From contig RFFC02000001.1 of the NCBI GenBank assembly GCA_005518205.2, positions 175,551-239,550 of the forward strand: 64,000 nucleotides of DNA. Reading direction: 5' to 3'. A model generated the notes under the pieces. It worked only from the letters and a program-made list of their open reading frames with translations, was not told the origin of the DNA and searched no databases. The position numbers and the translations under genes were made by a program. This DNA is from Hormoscilla sp. GUM202 (GTDB lineage Bacteria; Cyanobacteriota; Cyanobacteriia; Cyanobacteriales; Desertifilaceae). Shown here piece after piece: positions 12,350-21,188 of the stretch (the stretch's first letter is position 1; the number at the start of each line of letters is the position of its first letter).

Positions 12350-13202
12350 CTAATCGTCAAGTGAAGCCAAACGGGACACCAAGTCCGATCGGGACAACTG
12401 AGGCAATTCCATAATCAAGCGAGCAAAATCTTCTGAAGACAAAGCCAATATTTGTTCGACCAAGCCTACCAGGGAAGCATCTATGTCACCAAAGCGAAAT
12501 TTCAACAAATTCTCGATCGTCAGGCGACGTTCCTGCTGGGCACCTTGCTGGGCACCTTGCTGGATACCTTGCTGGATGCCTTCGCGCAATTTCTCTTCTA
12601 ATTGCATGTCCAAAAGAGGTGCTAATTGCATAACAAACTTCCTCCCGAATAAATCCAAATCTTGACGTGCGGACAAATTTTGATGAAAGTTTAACAACAA
12701 CTTCAGCGTCATCTCCCGGTTCGGGTGCTCTGGTGGCAGGGCCTTGAGTTCGTCTATTGCCTGAGTTTGTATCCGACCCTTACCCAGGAGCCTCAACCAA
12801 AGTGTTTCTGGGATATATGGTAACTTATGAATGACCACAATCGCCGTTCTCAATTTTTTTGGCAGGAAATAGACTCCCGATAGCCAACTTTTATCAAGTT
12901 TAGCACCAAATTCAGATAACAGTGCTGTCGATGCAGTGGGGGAGAGCACCCATAATCTGGGTAACTCCTTTCCCTTCTGGCCTTGGCGACGACCCGATCG
13001 CTGTTCCTGGCGACAAACATCTCGCAACTTGACCATGCAATCACAGATTTCATCTGCCGTTGCCGCACTATGGAATGGTTCAAATATCGCGCTAGTGGCC
13101 GCCATTCTTCCCAGCAATCCCAAAGTTTGGCGCTGTGCTGATTTTTCCGGGTTGGGCACAAACCAAACATCTATTTCCCTCACCTCTGAGGGCACCCTCA
13201 TA
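12350..13202 (-). pseudogene. DUF4351/Rpn-type gene, 3' part (split by IS630)
   Basis: This frame encodes the body of a cyanobacterial protein type related to Rpn/transposase-nuclease-like families: RVPSEVREIDVWFVP at the front, KLPYIPETLWLRLLGKG in the middle, a (GIQQ/GAQQ) linker and a C-terminal IENLLKFRFGDIDASL...LSRSDLVSRL region similar to DUF4351. The natural N-terminus is missing because an IS630 element lies at 13203-15090. The ATG and residues read upstream of the TA at 13201 belong to the IS end. Joining to the fragment at 15093-15172, with one TA copy kept, gives 933 bases, an uninterrupted 310-residue protein. Function is inferred only as a nuclease-like accessory protein. Confidence 0.85.
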
Positions 13203-15090
13203 AGTAGGTGTGCATTGGTGGACTGTCTTATGTAACAAATTGTAAACCACATGCCCAGGAAGCAAATTGGTTCACTCTCTGTACTCTCTGTAGCCCTCTA
13301 AGTCGGTCCAGTCGGTCCAGTAGAAGTCCTTGACAAAAAAGAGAAAATGTGAATGTCCTAAATTTTGTAGCGGAGATAACAATTGTCAGCCTTCGGAGCG
13401 AGACCCACAGGGCCATCAGTGAGGAGCGGAGACGAGCAGAAGAACGATTTTCCGTTGATGTACAGATTGTTAAATTTGTCAAGCATTATGACGCTTTAGT
13501 CAGAACTGACATAATTTTGTTAAATTGGCAACATAAAATTATCAATGGCGCAGTACAATGGGATGTGACTATTTTTGATTTTTTACGGGCTGGACAGGCT
13601 GGGTGTTGGTAGCCGAAAAATGAGGGCAGTTGATGGTTGCAATGACAGGTTAAATATAGAAATTTATTGTAGAACAGGATCGGAAACATGGGAGCCAGAA
13701 TTAGAGTTTTTTTGACTGATGAAGAAGATCGAACCTTAAAAGAATTACGTCAGGGCATTAATGTACCCCAACGAGTGAAAGATAGAGCCGAAGCAGTAAG
13801 ACTTAGCGCCCAAGGGTGGTATGTCGAAAGGATAGCAAGATACTTAGGGTGGCATGTAACAACAGTAAGAGAAGCACTCTCTAGATGGAAAAAGAAGGGT
13901 TTAGGTGGATTATGGGATCTTGACAAACCTAAAAAACAATGCAATTGGAGTGAAGAAGACATGGTATGTGTCGAAAAATGGCTCAAGGAAGAACAGAGAA
14001 CTTACAATGCTAAACAGTTAGTCCTGCGCTTAAAAGAAGAAAGAAATGTGGATATTACAGAGGGTCATCTCCGACGCATTCTTAAGGCCAGAGGAATTTG
14101 CTGGAAGCGAAGCCGGTCAAGTCATAAGGCTAAGCAAAAGGAAGATTTAAAAGCAATAAAACAAGCTGACCTCGATATGTTAGAAATGGCGGCAGCAGCA
14201 GGGGAAATTGACTTGTATTATGGCGATGAATCGGGATGTAGTCCTTGGAGTGACCCCAGTTATAGTTACTATTTTAAAGGCCAACAGAAGCGGATTGAAC
14301 AGACAAAGCGGCAAGGGAAAAGAGTTAATATTATGGGTTTTTTTCAGAAGATTGGAACTTTTTTTTATGGTATAATAATAGGAAAAGTCACCAGTAAAAC
14401 ATTTATAAAATTGATAGATGAACAAGCAAGACTTGCAGAAGAAGTTCGACAAAAAACGGGTTAGAGTTATTGTACTAGACAACTATTCAATTCACAAGTC
14501 TAAGGAAGTTCAATCCTGTTGGTCGAGATGGGAAGAGCAGGGGTTGTACTTTTTTTTCTTGCCTTCTTACTGTTCGGAAATGAATCCGATTGAATTGGAA
14601 TGGGAACATCTCAAGCGCGACGAAATTGCTGGACGTATGTTTGATGATGAGTTGGATTTAGCTTATGCAATTATGAATGGTTTGGATGCACGCGCACAAA
14701 AATCTGGCTACTCCTGTGAAAGATTTCGTTTCGGTGTCACCTAGTGCATCGGTCCATGAATAAAAATTGACCAAGCAAGAAAATATGTGCGATCGGGCTC
14801 TTAATCGTTCTCCGGCTCGTCTTCCACTCTCCACTTATAGCTCTGCAGAAGCTCGCGCTCGCTCCGGCTCTTAATCCTATGGCTACGCTCCCACAAGGGA
14901 TACCGAGCGTGACCAAATGAAAGCGTAGGTGACCTTCACTTCGGAACCAACGTAGCTGGTACCCAAAATCTGTTCTACTGGGGCGAGGCGAGCGCATGCA
15001 CAATGCACGTTTTTTGTCAACCCCTTAATACAACGACTGGCTCTAGTTGACAATTTGTTACATAACACAGTCCACCAATGCACACCTACT
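13203..15090. mobile_element. IS630-family element with 41-bp inverted ends
   Basis: The left end, AGTAGGTGTGCATTGGTGGA onward (13203-13243), matches the reverse complement of 15050-15090 with one mismatch in 41. TA dinucleotides flank both ends (13201-13202 and 15091-15092), as expected for IS630/Tc1-type insertion. At 1888 bases it is long for the family: about 450 extra bases precede the transposase and about 300 follow it. No other intact gene is seen in them; the 14760-15050 part holds short palindromic repeats. It disrupts the DUF4351-type gene. Confidence 0.88.
13688..14744 (+). pseudogene. IS630-family transposase, two overlapping frames
   Basis: The first frame (13688-14464, 258 residues) has a helix-turn-helix region (RDRAEAVRLSAQGW-like, ARYLGWHVTTVREALSRWKK) and the first catalytic Asp in DLYYGDESGCSPW. 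The second frame (to 14744) carries VRVIVLDNYSIHKS and FLPSYCSEMNPIELEW, the second Asp and the Glu of the DDE site. The frames overlap, and the natural join is at the A6 run near 14450, where a +1 (or -2) shift restores one protein. Some IS630 relatives are thought to use recoding, so this may be programmed slippage or a mutation. Sequence alone cannot decide. Confidence 0.85.
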
Positions 15091-15172
15091 TATCTATCTG
15101 GACTTCCCCACAGCATTTCAGGAACTCGTCCAGATAATCTTTATGAAATTGGTCGTAAATGAATCTCGTCAT
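15086..15172 (-). pseudogene. DUF4351/Rpn-type gene, 5' fragment
   Basis: ATG at 15172 is preceded by AAGGAG at proper spacing. The fragment reads MTRFIYDQFHKDYLDEFLKC then CGEVQID before entering the IS630 inverted repeat, where a TAG ends it. MTRFIYDQF...DYL is the characteristic N-terminus of the cyanobacterial family whose body lies at 12350-13202. It shows that the host gene was complete before the insertion. Confidence 0.85.
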
Positions 15173-15300
15173 CTCTCCTTCGGCAGTTAGCGGACCGTAA
15201 TTATTAATCCTTAACCACCAATATTTTTGGTACATATTTATTATAGCATAGTGCGCTCGCATATCATATAAATATAGGCAACGCGATCGGAAATTAATGT

Positions 15301-15355
15301 GTAGGGGCACGGATTAATAATTATTGGGGAATCAATTAATCAACATGCCGTGCCC
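15301..15355. repeat. Short MITE with GGGGCACGG ends
   Basis: GTAGGGGCACGG faces GCCGTGCCCTGG about 40 bases later. It is related to the elements at 11599-11800. With the promoter side of the split gene it makes up most of the 314-base gap before the kinase-WYL gene. A further GCGCGGGAAATGCC at 15409 belongs to the block repeated downstream of cmr. Confidence 0.55.
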
Positions 15356-15486
15356 TGGACATAACTGACAAATGCTATCCTAGTACTCATTCGCTGAGAC
15401 TCGTCACGCGCGGGAAATGCCCGGTCAAGATTCTGTAAATGTGTTTTACTAGAAAATAGCAGGCAGTATAGCTACTGGGAACAAAC

Positions 15487-17538
15487 ATGAACGACAAGCA
15501 ATTCCATCATTTTCCGATCGGACTACCGGCCAGCGGCAAGTCCACCTTCGCCCAACAACTGGCAGAAATAGAGGGTTCGCGCCACGAGATCGTCTCCACA
15601 GATAAAATTCGAGAACAGCTATTCGGAGATGAGATCGTCCAGGGAGACTGGCGTCAAGTAGAAGCGGAAGTTATGTCCCGGGTAAAAGAGGCGATCGCAT
15701 CTGGCAAATATATCATCTACGACGCGACGAACGCGAAGCGACCGTGGCGAATGGACTGGTTAGAAAAGATAGCAGCAGCAACAGGAAAAGAGTTTGCATC
15801 TGTATGTTGGTATCTAAGTACGCCAGTAGAAACCTGCAAGAAATGGAATAAATCTCGCCAGCGCCAGGTGCCGGAGATAGCGATCGAGAAGATGTCATCA
15901 TCAATAGCACAATTTCCCCCCGATGTGGCCGAAGGATTTGTGGCCGTTCATCAAATTAACCCCGCCCAAGAAAAAGCGATCGGGGAAGTAATTCGGGAGA
16001 AAATAAAAAGCATCCCGCGCAGCATCACCAACCGCAAGAGTCGCACGGCAAAATACACCTTGCATCGCTATTCCCGGTTGCGAGACTTTGAACGCTTGAT
16101 GCATTTAATCGCCTTAACGATCGAATATCCGGGCATCGGCAACCTGCAAACAACCGCACCGGAGATCATAGAAAATATCTTCCGTACAGTACCCAAATTT
16201 ACCACCGCGATCGAGGAAATAACAGCGATCGTCAGTAAAAGGCGGGGGCAAATCTATGCCAACCCCCAAGAACTGGCGATCGACCTAGAATGGTTAGAGA
16301 GGAATGGGATAATAGGGACTCGGGAAGTGGATGCGGAAATCAAGGAAGAAAGCGATCGGGCATCGGGTTCAAACTATCCTTGTCACCGGTATTCAGACCG
16401 AGAACCATTCGGGAGGTTAATGAAAACAATTCGCTACATAGCCCATCACCCGTTCAAGCATCGGAAACAGGAAGAATTCATCAAAGAATTAGTAAGGAAC
16501 AAAGTATTGCCAGTAGAGGAACAAGACAACTTCAGAAGGGACGTGCAAGAAGCATTAAAACCCTATCGAATTATCTCAGATTTTCCCATGAAACGAGGAT
16601 ATTTTGTGGGCACGGGAATCTTTACAAAATGGGAACTAGAGAAATTATACGGATTAATCCAGTCGCAAAAGATGCACTTGCAAGACCCCGTAGTAGTAGA
16701 GATGCTGCAAAAATTCCGGGAACGGATAGAAGCGAGTAAACTGCTAGAAGTAGAAGCAGCATATCCGATCAGAGTAATCGGCAATCGGGGCATAGTCAAC
16801 CCGGAGAACTTACCAGAAAGTGCCCTATCGAAGCACTGAGAAACCTTAGAGAAAGCAATTCTGGCCGGGGAACTGTTAGAATTAGCCAGAAGACCCAGAT
16901 CCTCAAGATTTGCCGGACAGATAGAAGGGCAATTCCTAGCATATCCGATCCAAATTGTGTTTCATAACATCGGGTGGTATCTGGGTTATGAAGTGACAGC
17001 AGGAGAAAAAGCAGGATTGCTGGAATTTGAACGTCTGGATAAATTATGCTTGTTGTCCAAGAAATCACAGACGCGATCGCCCGTCGAACAAAAGCAAGCA
17101 CTCGATCGCCTGACAACGCTATATAAAGCAAGTCCGGGAATCTTCCTCGGGAAGAGTGCGGAAGATCAGAGGAAGTATCTGGATCCGAAGCGGCGGAAAT
17201 CAGTAGAAATGAAAGTAGAATTATGGATGGGGGACGAAATATTCCAATTCTTCATCGAAGGGAATCAACGTTTTGCCAAAAAGCAGATGAAGATGTCGAA
17301 TCGTCCGAACGAAGCAACCCAAAAAGGAGATTCGCTATATGCGCTAGAGAAAAGTGGCGATCGGGAATTTCCGAACCAGTTCCAAGTCAAATTACCGAAA
17401 TGGTCGATCGGTTCTGTAGATTTGAAGCGTTGGATAATAGGATTTGGGGGCAAAGTGAAGGTCGTAAAACCGGAGGAATTAGTAGAGATGATCGAACAGG
17501 AGGGAGAAGAAATAGTCAGCAATTATGGTAAATCGTAA
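15487..17538 (+). pseudogene. P-loop polynucleotide-kinase-like / WYL protein with in-frame TGA
   Basis: An N-terminal P-loop kinase domain (GLPASGKST at residues 12-20, then DATNAKRPWRMDWL) of the AAA/polynucleotide-kinase-like type is followed by a long helical middle. A C-terminal WYL-like domain contains VFHNIGWYLGYEV and LLEFERLDKL. The frame is interrupted only by TGA at 16837-16839 (context SKH-stop-ETLEKA) and resumes in the same frame to 17538, giving 683 residues if read through. TGG to TGA is the simplest explanation. WYL domains often sense nucleotide ligands in defence and regulatory proteins. Kinase plus WYL suggests an RNA-repair or defence accessory factor, but this is inference. 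Two separate polypeptides could also be made. Confidence 0.75.
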
Positions 17539-17598
17539 ATGGGTAGGGTGGGCACCGCCCACCATCACCCTGATACCTTCATTATATCCCCCTCATTG

Positions 17599-17966
17599 TC
17601 AGCCCATCATCGACAGACTCAGGATAATACTGCGATCGAACTTGCCTGCAAAACTAGCATCCCAAAGGGCGTCTATTAAGCGATCGCAGTCTTCGTGCAG
17701 CTCGAGTTTCTCAAAATCCACAAGCTGTGAAGCTGCCATGACAAAGGATGCCCATTGTTTCAAGTCATGGGGATGGTCTTTGTGGGCGATAAAACCGCAG
17801 ACAATATCGTTAGCAGAGGGGGTAACAACGAGTGATGTTTCCGTTCCACTTCGCAAGATTGCTCAGTGAATGCCACGGGAACTCCTACTTCTGATAAGGT
17901 ACTCAAAGGAAGTTCGCCCCTGATTACGGCAAGAATAACATTTGTTGGTGTAGATTCTGGCTTCAT
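17599..17966 (-). pseudogene. Hypothetical protein, frameshifted
   Basis: The start at 17966 gives MKPESTPTNVILAVIRGE... and overlaps the upstream gene's stop by 4 bases (ATGA at 17963). Near 17845-17860 a one-base shift is needed to continue into GTETSLVVTPSAND...FIAHKDHPHDLKQW to the stop at 17599. Together the two pieces would form about 120 residues. A degraded relative of the N-terminal piece (PKLSFAVITGFIAS) is readable on the same strand near 18530-18580, so this two-gene unit may once have been duplicated. No function recognised. Confidence 0.4.
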
Positions 17967-18424
17967 GGTTGTTCTCTCCTGATGACGATTTCTTGACCAG
18001 TGATATCTATAGTAGTTTCGGTGATGATTCCCTGAGCAAAAATCCTGACTGTTACAGATTCTCCTGTTTTGGTAATATCTACTGTGGAATCGGGGGTGAT
18101 TTGCTCGATAACCCTATTGGCCACTACCCTTTGCGTTTCTGAGAGTTCCATCTGTATAAGTGCCTCTCGCACATTTGTTTGGGATCCCGGGGTTTTGGGG
18201 TCGAAATGAACGAGTCGATCGGAGGCATTAAAAGCCTTCTGAAGATTAATTTTATTACCTGTGGCATCTATAATGGACTCCATGACTTGGCGACCGTCAA
18301 TTCCCGGACGTTCTAAGCGCACTATAACAAATTCCCCGTCTTTAATCAGTTCTATAGTGGAATTAACGGTAGCACGACCTATGGCTCTATTGGCAGCAGA
18401 TATTTGCGCTTCTGGGAGTCCCAT
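17963..18424 (-). CDS. Unknown protein with two homologous repeats
   Basis: The 153-residue protein holds two copies of one domain of about 65-80 residues. In the first, MGLPEAQISAANRAIG, STIELIKDGEFVIVRLERPG and IIDATGNKI. In the second, MELSETQRVVANRVIE, STVDITKTGESVTVRIFAQG and TIDITGQEI. The similar frame continues upstream of the ATG (KTDARNRLQQ) to a stop near 18480, so the 5' end may be trimmed. It is coupled by ATGA overlap to the frameshifted gene below. The charged beta-rich repeats resemble adaptor or effector-associated domains in general style only. No family recognised. Confidence 0.6.
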   Translation of the reverse strand: MGLPEAQISAANRAIGRATVNSTIELIKDGEFVIVRLERPGIDGRQVMESIIDATGNKINLQKAFNASDRLVHFDPKTPGSQTNVREALIQMELSETQRVVANRVIEQITPDSTVDITKTGESVTVRIFAQGIITETTIDITGQEIVIRREQP

Positions 18425-18635
18425 CTGTTGGAGTCTATTTCGTGCATCGGTTTTAGTGCTAACTGTATAACTAATATAACACTAATGGAGGTGGGGCGAT
18501 CGACCGGTGGCAAAAGCGTTGCTCCTCAAGAAGCTATAAACCCGGTAATTACGGCAAAACTGAGTTTCGGGACCGATGTCATAGTAGTGACAATAGGTGC
18601 TATAATGATAGACAATCCCAATTATATCCTATATT

Positions 18636-19271
18636 ATGACTACAATACAAGCTCGCAAGCTTTCTCTACAAGATGTGGAACGCTTGCTCGGATTTCAAGC
18701 CCGATACAACGGTTCCTTTACCGGGATGTTAACCCTAGAACCCCTGACTGACAGCGAACAACAGGAACTCGATCGCATCCAGAATGAGTTTCTCGCCTAT
18801 TGGAAAGAGGGGAAAGTCACGGAAGGACAGGTGCGCGTTATAGCGGTTGCACCATTATTGCGGTTAGCCGGTTTTAACCAGCCCCCCATCAAGCTGAGAG
18901 TTGAAGAAGATATTGCCCGAATTTATGTTGATGATGAGGATACCTATATTACCGGGCGCTTTGATATCGTCGCGGCGAACAAGCAGAAATCTACAGCAAG
19001 TAATACTCCTCTGTGGATTTTGGTCATAGAAAGTAAAAACAGCGCAGTAGCGGAATCTACAGGTTTGCCCCAATTACTCACCTATGCCTTCAAAAGCCTA
19101 GAAAGTCAAGCTTCGGTTTGGGGCTTGACTGCAAATGGTTTAGACTATCGCTTTGTCTATATCCAACAGGGAAATCCTCCTACTTATCAATTTATGCCAA
19201 TTATCAGCTTTTTTGAAGGCGATCGCACCAGACAACTGCTGCAAGTTCTGAAGGCGATCGGCAAGCTGTAG
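18636..19271 (+). CDS. PD-(D/E)XK-like nuclease-fold protein
   Basis: The protein has 211 residues. The core GRFDIVAANKQ...LWILVIESKNSAVAES reads as the Asp and Glu-x-Lys of the PD-(D/E)XK fold: Asp in ITGRFDIV near residue 111 and ESK near residue 131. The following QLLTYAF helix is usual in these proteins. Cyanobacterial genomes carry many such genes, often labelled restriction-endonuclease-like. No methylase is adjacent, so a true restriction role is unproven. It is a stand-alone gene, divergent from the two-repeat gene and about 185 bases before the retropepsin-like gene. Confidence 0.7.
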   Translation: MTTIQARKLSLQDVERLLGFQARYNGSFTGMLTLEPLTDSEQQELDRIQNEFLAYWKEGKVTEGQVRVIAVAPLLRLAGFNQPPIKLRVEEDIARIYVDDEDTYITGRFDIVAANKQKSTASNTPLWILVIESKNSAVAESTGLPQLLTYAFKSLESQASVWGLTANGLDYRFVYIQQGNPPTYQFMPIISFFEGDRTRQLLQVLKAIGKL

Positions 19272-19421
19272 CAGTACAATACCAACGCGATCGCCACCCT
19301 ATCTACCCCCCTCGTTGCTAGTTTCTAGCTAGCAACGAACCACCCTTCGAGGCGGATGCCTCCTGTCAGATGGAGAGGCCAGATGTGAGTTATAATCAAT
19401 CTTTGGCGATCGCACTCCCCA

Positions 19422-19446
19422 AATGTTACAATTATGTTACAATTAG
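19422..19446 (+). promoter_or_regulatory. Direct repeat and RBS before the protease gene
   Basis: ATGTTACAATT occurs twice head to tail just before TTAGGAGGCAACTATG, a strong ribosome site for the gene at 19456. The paired 11-base repeats could form a -10 region or an operator. Confidence 0.4.
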
Positions 19447-19455
19447 GAGGCAACT

Positions 19456-19893
19456 ATGCAAGTGCAAAGCAACAAGGAAATGGGAAAAGTTTTCACCACC
19501 GTAACAATTATCAATCGAGCCGATCAAATTCGGGCAGAAGATGGGACAATTTCACCAGAGCAAATCCGTTCTATAACTCTCAGAAATGTCTTGGTAGACA
19601 CGGGAGCAACAACATTATGTTTACCAGCGGAGGCGATCGCGCAACTAGGACTGAAAATCCTGAAAGAAGTAGACGTAGCAACAGGTATTGGAAAAGCCAG
19701 AATTTTCCAAGATGCCAAAATATCGATGTTTGAGAGAGAAGGAATCTTCGATTGCTTGGAATTACCCGGAGGTCGCGACGCGCTGCTAGGAGTCATACCT
19801 TTAGAATCTTTAGGTTTAGAAATAGACTTAAAAAATCAAACTTTGAAACCATTACCCATCAGCCCCACGGAAACATATTTGACGATTTTGTAG
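19456..19893 (+). CDS. Retropepsin-like aspartyl protease family protein
   Basis: The 145-residue protein contains LVDTGATTLCLPAEAI at about residues 50-65, the D-T/S-G active-site signature of single-domain clan AA (retropepsin-like) proteases, and a later hydrophobic DALLGVIPLESLGLEID flap/psi-loop segment. Such one-lobe proteins must dimerise to form a full site. They are frequent in cyanobacteria, mostly uncharacterised, and sometimes sit with toxin-antitoxin genes. AGGAGG precedes the ATG at good spacing. No partner is evident here. Confidence 0.8.
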   Translation: MQVQSNKEMGKVFTTVTIINRADQIRAEDGTISPEQIRSITLRNVLVDTGATTLCLPAEAIAQLGLKILKEVDVATGIGKARIFQDAKISMFEREGIFDCLELPGGRDALLGVIPLESLGLEIDLKNQTLKPLPISPTETYLTIL

Positions 19894-19920
19894 CGAAGTT
19901 TTATAAATAGTATTAGTCTG

Positions 19921-20160
19921 TTTTAACTCATATCTTGCACCTGTCGCAACAAGCAGCCTCCGATCGAAAATAGAGGCTAAAATCGCAAGTCTACCAAGGT
20001 AGACTAAATCCTTTCTCTACAAGGCTTTCAGTCGGTTGAAAACCGACTCTCTACCTGATCGAGAAAGCGTCTAGTCAACTTTAGTTTACCAATCGCTTTT
20101 AGCCTCCGGTCTTCAACGGAGGCGGGTCCGAAGCGATTGGTGCAAGATGTGATTTAAAAC
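19921..20160. repeat. MITE with ATCTTGCACC ends
   Basis: TTTTAACTCATATCTTGCAC at the left pairs with GGTGCAAGATGTGATTTAAAA at the right. Inner palindromes (CAGTCGGTTGAAAACCGACT, AGCCTCCG...CGGAGGC) make a cruciform-like interior. A second copy lies at 60281-60499 and partial ones at 52241-52380. It occupies the whole gap between the protease gene and the helicase relic. Confidence 0.75.
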
Positions 20161-20208
20161 TGAATAATAGCATAATCTTCAACTAATTGCCGCATATTTA
20201 AAAAAATG

Positions 20209-21168
20209 CTATTCCTCTAACAGAGACAATTGAATAGCTGAACCATTGACAACATATCTCACTGGGTTCTTAGTTTTTATTACTTTACCCTCTGCCACGG
20301 CTCTGTTCAACCACTTCCGCATCTGTCCAACCTGGACATCCAGATCCTTTGCAAGAGAGTTGTCATCTAATGGTCGATCTAACCGATCGAGAATCAATGG
20401 TAAAACAGTTGCATAAATACTAGGCTTATTATCCTGAATTTCAGTCTGTAAAACATCTCGATATTCTTCACCTAATGGTTGATTTGCCCCCATCTCAGTT
20501 TCTTTTGCCAAAAGTTCTCTCAAATCCTCATTTACAGGGAGTTCTGGAAACTTCTTTGCTCCTTTCTCCAGTAGCGCCTGCTTTCCCTGGGGCAACTGCA
20601 CCCGCACAAAAACTGGCATATCCTTTATGTTTTCTAGAGCTTCTACTGCACCTGCCCAAGTCCCACCCTTGCCAAAAGCAGAACTAACCACTAAGGCTGA
20701 CTGTTTTAATTTCTTCTTGATAACCCGGGGATATCTGGCGTCACCCCGTCCCAGCACCCACAGCCCCTGACTTGTCCATTTCTCAACTGCCAAACTCAGC
20801 ATCATCCCCCGTTCTAGTAGCGCCACTAGTCTGGCTGTATCTACCTTGCCTATGGTATTTTGAGGTAAGGAATTTATCTTTATCGACTCCGCTTCGATAT
20901 CGATTCGTTTTGCGGCAGCAATTTGGTTTCGCATCAGGGCGAGTAGCGGTGAAATCAGAAGGGTGGGACCAGATCCGCGATCGCGCAGGATGCGAGTAGC
21001 CAGAAAGTAGACTAAGCTTTTCCCCCAACCTGTACGCTGGACGACCAAAAGTCGCGATCGATTCTCGATCAGATCCGCGATCGCCTCCTATTGCCCATCT
21101 CTAAAGTTAGCAGTTGGGTTATCCAGGGCTTGGCGGAGCAGTGATAGCCCTTGCTCTGCTGTTATCAT
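20209..21168 (-). pseudogene. RecQ-like helicase / DprA-like chimera with nonsense codon
   Basis: From ATG 21168 the frame reads MITAEQGLSLLRQALDNPTA then FRDGQ-stop-EAIADLIENRS, with TAG at 21088-21090 where relatives have Trp. Past it come VQRTGWGKSLVYFLATRIL (Walker A) and PTLLISPLLALMRNQI (motif Ia), typical of RecQ-type SF2 helicases. About 70 residues later the helicase breaks off before any DEAD/H motif. The sequence becomes a DprA-like segment (VLGRGDARYPRVIKKKL, VVSSAFGKGGTWAGAVEAL, PVFVRVQ) with a winged-helix tail. An internal deletion probably fused two neighbouring genes. The part from 21048 down could still be translated. Confidence 0.65.
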
Positions 21169-21188
21169 CTCTACCATCTATTATACCT

